Below, in pieces: positions 16,815-25,007 of a DNA stretch of 64,000 nt. The stretch spans positions 17,268-81,267 of the forward strand of contig JANPBT010000073.1 in assembly GCA_031430575.1 (NCBI GenBank), written 5' to 3'. The notes under the pieces are model-generated. The model searched no databases, was not told where the DNA came from, and was given only the letters and a program-made list of their open reading frames with translations. This DNA comes from JANMDS01 sp031430575 (GTDB taxonomy: Bacteria > Pseudomonadota > Gammaproteobacteria > Burkholderiales > Casimicrobiaceae). A program made the position numbers and the translations under genes. The first letter of the stretch is position 1. Every line of letters begins with the position of its first letter.

Positions 16815-18392
16815 ATGGACTACGCGCTGCCGCAATACCCCTTTACGCCACCGCCAGCGGGGCGCGACCATCACAGCGTTGCCATTATTGGCGGCGGCCT
16901 CACGGGATTAACGCTTGCCAACGATCTCGTGCAGCGGGGCATTGATGTCGTGCTGCTAGACGAAGACGATACCGTTGGCGTGCGCGGTGCATCATCGCGG
17001 GGCATTTGCTATGCTCAAAAATCGTTGGAGATTTTTAAGCGACTGGGCATTTTTGAGCGCATCAAAATCAAAGGCGTGCAATGGAGCGTCGGGCGCACTT
17101 TCGCGGGCGACGACGAAATTTACGCCTTTGATCTTGCGCAGCAGAGCACGCATGATGCCTCTCTTCAACCGCCATTTATCAATCTGCAGCAGTTTTATGT
17201 CGAGTGGTATTTGGTCGAAAAAGTGCTCGAAACTGCGCCGCAGGTATTGCGCTGGAAAAATAAACTCACCGCCATTTCGCAAACTGTAAATGGTGTCAAG
17301 CTCACGGTGGAAACGCCGGCGGGCGTCTATACCTGCGGCGCAGATTTCGTCGTAGATTGCTCCGGCGGCAATAGTTTCGTCCGTGCGGCGCTGGGCTTGA
17401 ATGCACCGCGCGCTACCGGCGTTGATCGCTGGTGCATTTCTGATGTTAAATTTAAGCATCATCCGCCGAAAGAGCGCTGGACGTGGATTAAAGCGCCGTT
17501 TAACGACGACCGTGCGGTTTGGCAGCATTTAATGGCCGATGATGTTTGGCGATTAGATTATCAAATGTCGGTCAATGATGATCCAGAATATGTCAGTCGT
17601 CGCGATGTCGTCGAAGAGCGATTGCGCAGGCATTTTGGCGACGATGTGCCGTTTGAGTTGGTCTGGGTTGGGTCTTATAGCTACCGCGATATGCTGGTAG
17701 ATGAATTTCGCAACGGGCGTGTTTTTTTTGCTGGCGACGCCGCGCATATCATGAGCCCTTTCGGCGCGCGCGGGGGCAATAGCGGCATTCAAGACGCTGA
17801 TAATTTGGGCTGGAAGTTAGCGCTGGTCGTGCAAGGTCGTGCGGGCGAAGCGCTGCTCGATAGTTATCATGACGAGCGCCGCGCCGCCGCGCAAATCAAT
17901 ATCACCGCCACTGCACGCACCAACCGATTTCTAACGCCGCGTTCACGTGTCGAGCATTGGTTGCGCAATGCCGTGATCGATCTCGCGCGCACGCAGCCCT
18001 TTGCCCGCGCGCTGGTCAATACCGGCAGACTCTCGATTGCCTCAACGTATTCAAATTCGCCACTCAATTTAGGCCGCGGCGGAGGCAAAAGCATTCAGAA
18101 CGTACGCCTCGATGCCCACGATGATCTGGTGAGTTTCATCGCCCGCTATGGCGGTAAAACATTGCTCATTGCAAGAAGTAAAAACTGCGCCGCAGGCATG
18201 AATGCAGCCGCGATGGAGAAAGACTTCCCCGTGCGCTGCGCGATTTTGCGCTCAAGCGAAAGCGCGCTCGCAGCCCAGCTCAGTCTAAACGACGGTGAGA
18301 TTGCCATCGTTCGCCCCGATCTGCATCATGCAGGCAACGTACCTGCGGCGCAGATTCAGGCTATTTTTAAAAAATCAGGATTGTTTTTATGA
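16815..18392 (+). CDS. FAD-dependent aromatic-ring-type monooxygenase
   Basis: 525 residues of the PheA/MhpA-like FAD_binding_3 family. The dinucleotide motif AIIGGGLTGLTLA is at about residues 24-36 and the second flavin motif, FFAGDAAHIMSPFGARGGNS, at about 305-324. The substrate is unknown; members hydroxylate phenolic rings with NAD(P)H and oxygen. The ATG at 16815 fits the family start MDYALPQY. Two exact DR18 copies encode TAPQVL and YTCGAD, a variant encodes NCAAGM and a fourth copy at the very C-terminus encodes VPAAQIQ. The gene overlaps the DUF2783 gene by ATGA, so the two are translationally coupled. Confidence 0.9.
   Translation: MDYALPQYPFTPPPAGRDHHSVAIIGGGLTGLTLANDLVQRGIDVVLLDEDDTVGVRGASSRGICYAQKSLEIFKRLGIFERIKIKGVQWSVGRTFAGDDEIYAFDLAQQSTHDASLQPPFINLQQFYVEWYLVEKVLETAPQVLRWKNKLTAISQTVNGVKLTVETPAGVYTCGADFVVDCSGGNSFVRAALGLNAPRATGVDRWCISDVKFKHHPPKERWTWIKAPFNDDRAVWQHLMADDVWRLDYQMSVNDDPEYVSRRDVVEERLRRHFGDDVPFELVWVGSYSYRDMLVDEFRNGRVFFAGDAAHIMSPFGARGGNSGIQDADNLGWKLALVVQGRAGEALLDSYHDERRAAAQINITATARTNRFLTPRSRVEHWLRNAVIDLARTQPFARALVNTGRLSIASTYSNSPLNLGRGGGKSIQNVRLDAHDDLVSFIARYGGKTLLIARSKNCAAGMNAAAMEKDFPVRCAILRSSESALAAQLSLNDGEIAIVRPDLHHAGNVPAAQIQAIFKKSGLFL
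17232..17247 (+). repeat. DR18 copy in the monooxygenase gene
   Basis: Exact core; encodes TAPQVL. Confidence 0.95.
17329..17344 (-). repeat. DR18 copy in the monooxygenase gene
   Basis: Exact core; encodes YTCGAD. Confidence 0.95.
18184..18199 (+). repeat. DR18 variant in the monooxygenase gene
   Basis: One mismatch (GGCAT); encodes NCAAGM. Confidence 0.8.
18339..18354 (-). repeat. DR18 copy at the end of the monooxygenase gene
   Basis: Exact core; encodes VPAAQI. Confidence 0.95.
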
Positions 18393-18574
18393 ACATCAAT
18401 TCCAACATTCAACTGCCCGATGATTTTTACGCTGCGCTCATTGAGGCGCACGACGGCCTGAGCGAGCAGGAAAGTTTCGAGCTTAATGCCCGCATAGTTT
18501 TTTTGCTCGCAAATCAAATTGGGGATGCAGCGGTGTTGCAGAAATGCGTTGATGTTGCGCGGGCTGCAGGTTAA
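18389..18574 (+). CDS. DUF2783-type small protein, partner of the monooxygenase
   Basis: 61 residues (NIQLPDDFYAALIEAHDGLS, then ELNARIVFLLANQIGD), matching the small DUF2783 family that in Burkholderiales sits directly after an FAD monooxygenase. The ATGA overlap with the upstream gene supports co-translation. Its biochemical role is unknown; it may be an accessory subunit. Confidence 0.85.
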   Translation: MNINSNIQLPDDFYAALIEAHDGLSEQESFELNARIVFLLANQIGDAAVLQKCVDVARAAG

Positions 18575-18599
18575 ATCCACGCCATTGATGGTCTGCTTT

Positions 18600-19346
18600 T
18601 TACGTTTCTGGCGCATCATCCGTTTCGGTAAAGAGTTGTTGCAGCCGCTTCGGATAATGGCTCAAGAAGTCGCGGGTCACCGTGTAATGCGCGGTCTCTT
18701 CATATGCAATCGGCGCAATCCCGGCATCACTAAATTGATAAATCGTCGCCTTGGGGTAGGCCAGCAAAATCGGTGAATGCGTGGCAATAATGAGTTGTGA
18801 TTTTTCTTGCACCAATTCATCAATGCGCTTGAGTGCCGCGAGCTGACGTGCAGGCGAAAGCGCGGCTTCTGGCTCATCGAGAATGAAAAAACCTTGGCCA
18901 CGAAATTTGTGCAGCATGAGCGCCATGAACGACTCGCCATGCGATTGCGCGTGCAGAGATTTTCCGCCGTAGGCATCGAGATAGCCAATGTCATCCATGT
19001 AGGTGGCAAGATTAAAGAAGCTTTCTGCACGCAAGAAAAATTCATTGCGCGGCTTTGCCAGCCCGCGGCTGAGGCGCAAATACTCGTGTAGGTTTGATGT
19101 CGTTTGCGCAGTCGAGAAATTAGCGTTGCGCGTGCCGCCCTCGGGTGAAAAGCCCCACGCCAGCGCGATAGCTTCGAGCAAGGTTGATTTGCCAGAACCA
19201 TTTTCGCCAACGAAAAAAGTCACGCTCGGGTGCAGCGCAAGGCTTAAAAAATCTTGCAATGCCGGGATCGTGAACGGAAATTGCGCGGCGAATTCCGCTT
19301 CTGGCGCGCGCAGCGAAATTGATTTCAAAAATGAATCGGGCTTCAT
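18600..19346 (-). CDS. AAA/ABC-type ATPase (COG3910-like)
   Basis: 248 residues. Walker A GENGSGKST (about residue 46), an ABC-like segment SHGESFMAL, Walker B FFILDEPEAALSP and a switch ATHSPIL. The RecF/SMC-like ABC ATPase fold is clear, but no partner nuclease or membrane protein is adjacent, so the role is unknown. Small stand-alone proteins of this family are widespread. The ATG at 19346 is preferred over a GTG three bases upstream. It converges on the DUF2783 gene with 25 bases between stops. Confidence 0.85.
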   Translation of the reverse strand: MKPDSFLKSISLRAPEAEFAAQFPFTIPALQDFLSLALHPSVTFFVGENGSGKSTLLEAIALAWGFSPEGGTRNANFSTAQTTSNLHEYLRLSRGLAKPRNEFFLRAESFFNLATYMDDIGYLDAYGGKSLHAQSHGESFMALMLHKFRGQGFFILDEPEAALSPARQLAALKRIDELVQEKSQLIIATHSPILLAYPKATIYQFSDAGIAPIAYEETAHYTVTRDFLSHYPKRLQQLFTETDDAPET

Positions 19347-19367
19347 CACTATATCGCGTTAGGGGCA

Positions 19368-19383
19368 ATACCTGCGGCGCAGA
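19368..19383 (-). repeat. DR18 copy between the MBL and ATPase genes
   Basis: Exact core in a 55-base spacer between two minus-strand genes. Confidence 0.95.
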
Positions 19384-19401
19384 TTGAGCGCTTTTTTGGC
19401 A

Positions 19402-20361
19402 TTATTCTTGCAGCGCTGCCCACATTTCTTTATCGCGTTGCGCCGTCCAAATGCGCGGGTGCTTAATGCCGCTCGCTTCGTCCACCGCGCGGGTCACGTC
19501 GAACGGTAAGCAATGCTCATAGATAAATACGCCGCCAAACGTTGGGTCCATTACTTTGCGGGTGTCGGCCATAATTTCCTTTAAGTTTTTCTTCGCAGCC
19601 ACGCCCGCTTTCGCCGCTCCAAATAAATCGCTCACCCAGCGCTTGGTGTAGGCGATGCCCGCCGCCACTTGCGCTTCGCCAATCAGGGCTTCGCCGCGGC
19701 CGGGCACGAGCGCCACTGGCTGCATCGCTGCCAGCGCATCGAGCGTGGCTGGCCATTCTTCGAGTTGCGCATCTCCCGTATAAACCCCGGCGTTGTATTC
19801 CACTAAATCGCCGGAGAAGCAGATTTTTTGTGATGGAATCCAAGCAATCGTGTCGCCCCTAGTGTGCCCAGCGCCGATTTGCATGAGCTTAACTTCAAGC
19901 GCGCCCAAATGCAGCGTCATTTCTTTCTCAAACACCATCGTCGGCCAGGTTAATCCTGGGATCGATTCCACCTCGTTAAACAAGCGTGGAAATCGCTCGA
20001 TCTCGCTTTGCATATCTTGCGCGCCGCGCTCAACGATAAGCTCATAGGTGCCGCGCGACGCAATGATTTCAGTCGCGCCTTCTGCGAAATAAGCCGATGC
20101 ACCCAACACGCGCACGGCATGATAGTGCGAGAGCACCACATATTTAATCGGCTTATCGGTGACGGAGCGGATGCACTTGATAAGCGCTTGCGCCATCACT
20201 GGCGTCGCGGTGGTGTCAATCACCATCACCGCGTTGTCGCCAATAATCACTCCCGAGTTTGGGTCGCCCTCAGTGGTAAAAGCGTAGGCATTTTCAGAAA
20301 GCTTAATGAACGAAGCTTTTTTTTCGGTTAAGTCAGATTGGGAGGCGAAGGCTTTAGGCAT
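19402..20361 (-). CDS. Metallo-beta-lactamase-fold protein with altered HxHxDH motif
   Basis: 319 residues with the MBL-fold layout: DNAVMVIDTTATPVMAQ, then SHYHAVRVLGASAYFAEG, GAGHTRGDTIAWIPSQKICF, SGDLVEYNAGV. The first metal motif, normally HxHxDH, reads HYHAVR, so the aspartate and third histidine are missing; G-H-T-RGD and SGD are kept. I recall a family with the same HYHAVR signature in Burkholderiales, so this is probably a family trait rather than damage. Substrate unknown. A truncated second copy lies at 22.5-22.8 kb. Confidence 0.85.
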   Translation of the reverse strand: MPKAFASQSDLTEKKASFIKLSENAYAFTTEGDPNSGVIIGDNAVMVIDTTATPVMAQALIKCIRSVTDKPIKYVVLSHYHAVRVLGASAYFAEGATEIIASRGTYELIVERGAQDMQSEIERFPRLFNEVESIPGLTWPTMVFEKEMTLHLGALEVKLMQIGAGHTRGDTIAWIPSQKICFSGDLVEYNAGVYTGDAQLEEWPATLDALAAMQPVALVPGRGEALIGEAQVAAGIAYTKRWVSDLFGAAKAGVAAKKNLKEIMADTRKVMDPTFGGVFIYEHCLPFDVTRAVDEASGIKHPRIWTAQRDKEMWAALQE

Positions 20362-20411
20362 CGAAGGCTTTCATTTCATTGCAATAGGAAGAGTGTAGCC
20401 AGTGACTGTGA

Positions 20412-22442
20412 TTAAGGCGAATTCGCCAGACAAAAGCGCACGCCCTCGTTAGTCCATTTGGCGCGTCCCATCTCGCCGGTATCTTGCGAGTTGAAGCGGT
20501 GATTGCTGTCCTTCGTCGGGTAGCCGTTGTTGTACCAGCGGCGCACGCCAACGGAATTGCCTGCGCAGAAAAAATTCTCTGGATCAGTGGTGAGGGCGTA
20601 AAACGCAGCGTTCGTTTCTAAAATCCAGCCCGGGTCTTTGGCGACGCGCGCGCATTCATCAGGATCAATAGTGTAGAAATGCGAGTTCGGGCCGATGCGC
20701 TTGCCGCTGCTATTAAGCGCTGGGTTGCCATAAAACCTGCAAACGGCTAACGCACCCGCTGGCGCGCTGGCCGCATCTTTCCATGCGCCCCACGCATAGC
20801 CCGTGCGCATCCAGCCTGCGCCTGCAGCCCCTTGGTCAATGCCTTTGGCTTCCGCGCCTTCGAGCGTAACGAAGAAATGACCGAGCGCGGTGTTGTAGAA
20901 CTCAACGAGCGCAGTTTTATTGGATGGAGTTGCGCTCGCCTCGTACTGTATTTGCAATAAATCAAAGCTCCAGCGCTTTTCGTTAACGGTTACGCTGATG
21001 TAGACGCTCTCCGTCGTCCCGAGCGGCAGGGCGGGCGCGATGAGCACCTTTCGGGTGGCGTCGTACGTCCATCGATTAGCAGTCTCGGCTGAGTAATCAT
21101 TACCAAGATAAGATGAGCTACGGGTCGAAACGGTCGCATTGCCACCCACATTTTCAAATGCGATTGGCACCTGCACCTCGCCGATTGTGGAGTGCTTAAA
21201 ACGCCCGCTAGCGTTTAAAAACCGCGCGCCGCCGTCGGCTGAGCTCGCAAACGCGCGTACGTTCCCTTCCGAGCTGGTCACCGTCATCGCAGGGGTAAAG
21301 TCGCCCGTGAGATCGTAGCGATAGATCGTTGGCGATCCGAGCTTGAGGCAGAAAGTGTTGAACCCATCTGTGCCGGTTTCGATGCAGGCGCGCACGCCTT
21401 GCCACGCGGTTTCGCCGGGAGCGAGCAGGAGATTGCCGCCATATCCGCCGCGAACCTCAATTTTTTGATTTTCTACGATAAGCTCCCGGATCGTAATGCC
21501 GCGAAAGCCTAAGTAAGAAAAATTGGTCACCAATTTTCCTGCTCTACGCGTGACTTCGCTGCCATATTGATCCGCGCGCAAGTCGGATTTAATTTGAGAT
21601 TTGACCGCGAGCGTGGATCGATCAAGCGCGACGATTGCGCGCAAAAAATCCCATTGCAAACGAAGCTCAAGATCGCCCTGAGATTTTGGATCGATACCAA
21701 TGCGCAAGACCTGCACGCCAAGACCGCCGCTCGGGCTTTGCAGCGAAGCGCCGATGTTGCGGCTCGCAAGTTTCTTGCCATCGAGATCGAAGCTGTGCGC
21801 GTACGCGACGGCATCACCGGCTTCAAGCTCATCGCGCACAACATTGATGACACCTCCCGCCAGCGCAAAATCACTTGAGCGGGTTGGAAAGGTCATCAAC
21901 GCGCTTACTTTTCCATCACTCAAGGAAATCTTTTCAAAGCGTTCTAACGGCGCTTGGGTAGAGTTTGTTCGGCGAACCACAAGCGTATTGCCGTCGAGCG
22001 CAAATTGGCGCCCTTCAAACGACACACCATCCGAAATGCTGACGTTGGCCAGCATCGCGCCAGTACGCGACCAAACCGAAAACTCTGAAACGGTGAGCGC
22101 TTCCTGAAGCGGGTTGAGGTCATATTGCGCGATCAATACCTCGCCCACAGAAACGAGCGAAGATAAACCCCGACCACTCACGGACTTTGTGTTGATCGAA
22201 AACGTGCCTAACGCCGCACCGCCTGCGCTACAGCGATAGACGGTTTGCACGCCATCAATCGCGCCCGTAGTGCCAAACTCTTGCTCACCAGCGTAGAGCA
22301 ACGTTTCGCCGCTGACATCGCCAATGCGTTGTGGATTAGGCGTTGCAGCGAAAAGTAGTGATGACGAAAGCGCGAGCGTCGCAAAAAGCGCAATGTGCAG
22401 AAAACGAAGAAGACTATGTTTGGTGGAATGCAACATCATCAT
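20412..22442 (-). CDS. Secreted protein with C-terminal DUF5648-type repeats
   Basis: 676 residues. A signal peptide (about 1-32, ending LLFAA) is followed by a beta-rich region of about 460 residues with no family I know. The C-terminal 160 residues show DUF5648-like units: VEFYNTALGHFFVTLEGAEA, NSHFYTIDPDECARV and a final FCAGNSVGVRRWYN unit. DUF5648 is common in exported proteins of Burkholderiales and may bind ligand or surface. Three ATGs in a row (22442, 22439, 22436) make the exact start uncertain. The gene contains no DR18 copy and lies between the intact MBL gene and its partial copy. Confidence 0.8.
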   Translation of the reverse strand: MMMLHSTKHSLLRFLHIALFATLALSSSLLFAATPNPQRIGDVSGETLLYAGEQEFGTTGAIDGVQTVYRCSAGGAALGTFSINTKSVSGRGLSSLVSVGEVLIAQYDLNPLQEALTVSEFSVWSRTGAMLANVSISDGVSFEGRQFALDGNTLVVRRTNSTQAPLERFEKISLSDGKVSALMTFPTRSSDFALAGGVINVVRDELEAGDAVAYAHSFDLDGKKLASRNIGASLQSPSGGLGVQVLRIGIDPKSQGDLELRLQWDFLRAIVALDRSTLAVKSQIKSDLRADQYGSEVTRRAGKLVTNFSYLGFRGITIRELIVENQKIEVRGGYGGNLLLAPGETAWQGVRACIETGTDGFNTFCLKLGSPTIYRYDLTGDFTPAMTVTSSEGNVRAFASSADGGARFLNASGRFKHSTIGEVQVPIAFENVGGNATVSTRSSSYLGNDYSAETANRWTYDATRKVLIAPALPLGTTESVYISVTVNEKRWSFDLLQIQYEASATPSNKTALVEFYNTALGHFFVTLEGAEAKGIDQGAAGAGWMRTGYAWGAWKDAASAPAGALAVCRFYGNPALNSSGKRIGPNSHFYTIDPDECARVAKDPGWILETNAAFYALTTDPENFFCAGNSVGVRRWYNNGYPTKDSNHRFNSQDTGEMGRAKWTNEGVRFCLANSP

Positions 22443-22507
22443 GATGCCCTAGTATCCAAATCGAGAACTCACTATAACCGACGCACCTGTGAAACCTTTT
22501 TGAACCT

Positions 22508-22786
22508 CAGATGCGATATTAAACGATGCGCCGATTGCGCGCATCGCGTAGTATGAGAGTGCGCGTATTTGATCGGCTCATCGGCCACTGAGCGCATGCA
22601 CTTGACGAGCGCTTGCGCCATCAAAAGCGTAGCGATGGTGGCGAACACCATCACCGCGTTGTCTTCAATAACCACGCCCGACTTCGTATCTCCCTTGGTA
22701 GTAAATGCATACGCATTTTCAGAAAGACTAATGAACGAGGCATTCTTTTCGGTGAGATCAGATTGTGAGGCGAAGGCTTTAGGCTT
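22508..22786 (-). pseudogene. Truncated, frameshifted partial copy of the MBL-fold gene
   Basis: The minus strand aligns with the first 90 codons or so of the MBL gene at 19402-20361: shared segments include SENAYAFTT, DNAVMV and MAQAL-KC-RSV. The start ATG has become AAG, a one-base deletion shifts the frame just before the SHYH motif, and everything beyond about codon 95 is missing. It is therefore a decayed fragment from duplication. Confidence 0.85.
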
Positions 22787-22820
22787 GATTTACAGTAAAG
22801 GACGATCAAAAATGCATAAT

Positions 22821-22836
22821 TCTGCGCCGCAGGTAC
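22821..22836 (+). repeat. DR18 copy beside the MBL pseudogene
   Basis: Exact core, last base C. Confidence 0.95.
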
Positions 22837-22967
22837 GAATGTTTCGCGCTATTTTTTTAGCGTTGCAGAAAATGCGCCATGCTTAGCGAAATTAAATTAG
22901 CAGTTGCATGGACTGAATGAAAATCACCGCAGCGCGCCGTTTTTTTTTTTGTTGCGGTAGGCGGGCT

Positions 22968-22983
22968 ATACCTTCGGCGCAGA
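22968..22983 (-). repeat. DR18 variant upstream of phnD
   Basis: One mismatch (CCTTCGGCGCAG). Confidence 0.75.
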
Positions 22984-23049
22984 TTAGTCGGTAGTTTCAT
23001 ACAAACAGGAAAACACCGTTTGAACGAAGAATCACTTAAGGAGTGCATC

Positions 23050-24063
23050 ATGTTTGTTAAGAGCATTTTGGTCGCAATCTGCGCCGCAGGTATGTCGTTT
23101 TCCGCGTTCGCCGCGCCTGATAATTGCAAAAATCGAGGAGAACTCGACGGCAATTATTGCGATGAAAATAATGATCTCGTCGCCGACTTGCCGAAAGATC
23201 AGAAGCGTTGGAAAAACCCTTCGACCCTCGTGTGGGCGTATACCCCGGTCGAAGACCCGGCGGTTTATGAAAAGATTTTCACCCCGTTTACTGAGCATTT
23301 AAAGCAGTGCACCGGTAAGAAGGTCGTCTTCTTCCAAGTTCAGAGTAATGCCGCAGAAATAGAAGCAATGCGCTCCGGACGCTTGCATGTGGCAGGCTTC
23401 TCGACTGGTCCAACGGCTTTTGCGGTGAACGTGGCCGGGGCAATTCCGTTTGCCGTGAAAGGCAGCGCGAAAGAGTTTCAGGGCTACAACTTAATCGTGA
23501 TCACCAAAGCTTCGGGCGGCATTCAGAAGATTGCAGATTTGAAGGGCAAAAAAGTGGCGCATACGTCCCCGTCATCTAACAGCGGCAACATGGCGCCGCG
23601 CGCGCTTTTCCCGTCCGAGGGCGTCACGCCTGAAAAAGATTACACCGTGGTCTATTCTGGCAAGCACGATTCTTCGATTTTGGGTGTGCAAAAAGGCGAT
23701 TACGACGCTGCGCCGGTCGCATCGGATGTCTATGAGCGCATGGTGCGTCGCGGGCAAGTAAAAGAAAGCGATTTCCGCATCGTTTATCGCAGCAAAAAAT
23801 TCCCGACGTCGAGCTTTGCTTATGCGCATGATTTAGAGCCAAAGCTTGCAGATAAATTGGTGACCTGCTTTTACGATTATCGCTTCAACGATGAGATGAA
23901 AAAAGCATTTGATGGCGCGGACCGCTTCTTCCCGATTAATTACAAAACGACCTGGGAGCCTGTGCGTGACGTGGCGAAAGCTGGCGGCGAGTCTTTTGGG
24001 CGCTCTGGGTACGATAAAGAAACCAAGCGGGAAGCAGAAGCGGCTGCAAAAAAGAAGCAGTGA
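23050..24063 (+). CDS. phnD: Phosphonate/phosphite-type ABC transporter substrate-binding protein (PhnD family)
   Basis: 337 residues. A signal peptide (about 1-22, ending FSAFAAP) leads to a periplasmic PhnD-family protein: TLVWAYTPVEDPAVYEKIF, EAMRSGRLHVAGFSTGPTAF, GYNLIVITKASGGI, KKVAHTSPSSNSGNMAPRAL, and a basic C-terminal tail. Relatives bind phosphonate, phosphite or hypophosphite; the ligand cannot be read here. The AAGGAG ribosome site is well placed. An exact DR18 copy encodes ICAAGM inside the hydrophobic core of the signal peptide. It is the first gene of a transporter operon with no C-P lyase or phosphite dehydrogenase gene in the window. Confidence 0.9.
   Translation: MFVKSILVAICAAGMSFSAFAAPDNCKNRGELDGNYCDENNDLVADLPKDQKRWKNPSTLVWAYTPVEDPAVYEKIFTPFTEHLKQCTGKKVVFFQVQSNAAEIEAMRSGRLHVAGFSTGPTAFAVNVAGAIPFAVKGSAKEFQGYNLIVITKASGGIQKIADLKGKKVAHTSPSSNSGNMAPRALFPSEGVTPEKDYTVVYSGKHDSSILGVQKGDYDAAPVASDVYERMVRRGQVKESDFRIVYRSKKFPTSSFAYAHDLEPKLADKLVTCFYDYRFNDEMKKAFDGADRFFPINYKTTWEPVRDVAKAGGESFGRSGYDKETKREAEAAAKKKQ
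23078..23093 (+). repeat. DR18 copy in the phnD signal peptide region
   Basis: Exact core; encodes ICAAGM. Confidence 0.95.
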
Positions 24064-24139
24064 AATGGCGTGCGTAATGTGCGTTGACGCTGGCCACACT
24101 TTCATCGGTGCGCGACTTCAGCGCGAACGCGCCTTCATT

Positions 24140-24171
24140 GCGCGACTATTGGCTGCAGTCAATAGTCGCGC
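24140..24171 (+). repeat. Perfect 12-bp inverted repeat between phnD and phnC
   Basis: GCGCGACTATTG (24140-24151), 8-base loop GCTGCAGT, CAATAGTCGCGC (24160-24171). There is no T run after it, so it is better read as an mRNA-stabilising or attenuating hairpin that would raise binding-protein output over the transporter subunits. Confidence 0.8.
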
Positions 24172-24202
24172 GTCAATCGTTTCCATTTAACGCGCGCGGG
24201 CC

Positions 24203-24961
24203 ATGAGCACCCTTTCAATTCAAAATCTTGTCAAAGCCTACGTCCCCGGGAAACCGGTGTTACGCGATATTTCATTAGACGTGGAAGGTAGCGGCATTAC
24301 TGCGGTGATTGGGCCTTCGGGCACAGGCAAATCAACGTTGATACGCTGCATCAATCGGTTGGTTGACCCAACGTCTGGCATCATGATGTTTGAGGGCGCA
24401 GATCTTGCGAAGCTCTCGGGCGCGCCGTTGCGCGCAGCGCGGCGTCGCATCGGCATGGTGTTTCAAGAATATAACCTCGTCGAGCGCTTAAGCGTAATGG
24501 AAAATGTGCTCTCTGGGCGATTGGGCTACGTGAGCACCTGGACCGCCTGGCGGCGCAAGTTTGACGAGGCGGATATTCAAAAAGCGTTTGCACTTTTGCA
24601 GCGTGTTGGCTTGGCTGATTTTGCCAATCGGCGCGCCGATGCGCTCTCGGGTGGGCAGCGTCAGCGCGTGGGTATCGCGCGCGCGGTGATGCAATCGCCG
24701 GGGCTCTTGCTTGCCGATGAGCCGACCAGCTCGCTCGACCCGAAGACGTCGGTCGAAATTATGGAGCTGATGCGCGATCTCGCGGCGGAAAATAATATCC
24801 CGGTCATTATTAACATTCATCAGGTTGAGCTCGCTAAACGCTATGCCCAGCGCGTGATTGGTATGAGTGGCGGTTTAGTGGTTTACGATGGTGCGCCCAG
24901 CGGATTGAGCGGCGAAGTGCTGCAAAAAATATATGGCGGCGAAGATTGGTTAGCGACGTGA
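24203..24961 (+). CDS. phnC: Phosphonate-type ABC transporter ATP-binding protein
   Basis: 252 residues. Walker A GPSGTGKST, Q-loop MVFQEYNLVERLSV, signature LSGGQRQRVGIARA, Walker B LLLADEPTSSLD and H-loop NIHQVELAKRY are all intact. The EYNLVERLSVMENVLSGRLG stretch is typical of PhnC. It powers the importer with the two PhnE-like subunits downstream. Confidence 0.93.
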   Translation: MSTLSIQNLVKAYVPGKPVLRDISLDVEGSGITAVIGPSGTGKSTLIRCINRLVDPTSGIMMFEGADLAKLSGAPLRAARRRIGMVFQEYNLVERLSVMENVLSGRLGYVSTWTAWRRKFDEADIQKAFALLQRVGLADFANRRADALSGGQRQRVGIARAVMQSPGLLLADEPTSSLDPKTSVEIMELMRDLAAENNIPVIINIHQVELAKRYAQRVIGMSGGLVVYDGAPSGLSGEVLQKIYGGEDWLAT

Positions 24962-24976
24962 AGTCGCGCGCGCTCA

Positions 24977-24992
24977 ATACCTGCGGCGCAGA
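24977..24992 (-). repeat. DR18 copy between phnC and phnE
   Basis: Exact core, 15 bases before the permease start. Confidence 0.95.
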
Positions 24993-25007
24993 TTTGGCCG
25001 ATTTACG

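Larger units (their letters stand above)
22443..23049. other. Intergenic region with a gene remnant, DR18 copies and a T run
   Basis: It holds the MBL pseudogene (22508-22786), a DR18 copy (22821-22836), an 11-base T run at 22940-22950, a DR18 variant (22968-22983) and the AAGGAG ribosome site of the PhnD-like gene. No intact gene is visible. Confidence 0.75.

Noticed and set aside
16992..17528. Long open frame antisense to the monooxygenase gene
   Set aside because: The sense frame has full FAD motifs; the antisense text has no domain.
22472..22675. Small gene on the minus strand upstream of the DUF5648 gene
   Set aside because: It is part of the frameshifted MBL remnant, not a gene of its own.
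22940..22950. T run as a terminator
   Set aside because: No clear stem precedes it on the plus strand; it may only be a phase-variable tract, but nothing in its position supports that.
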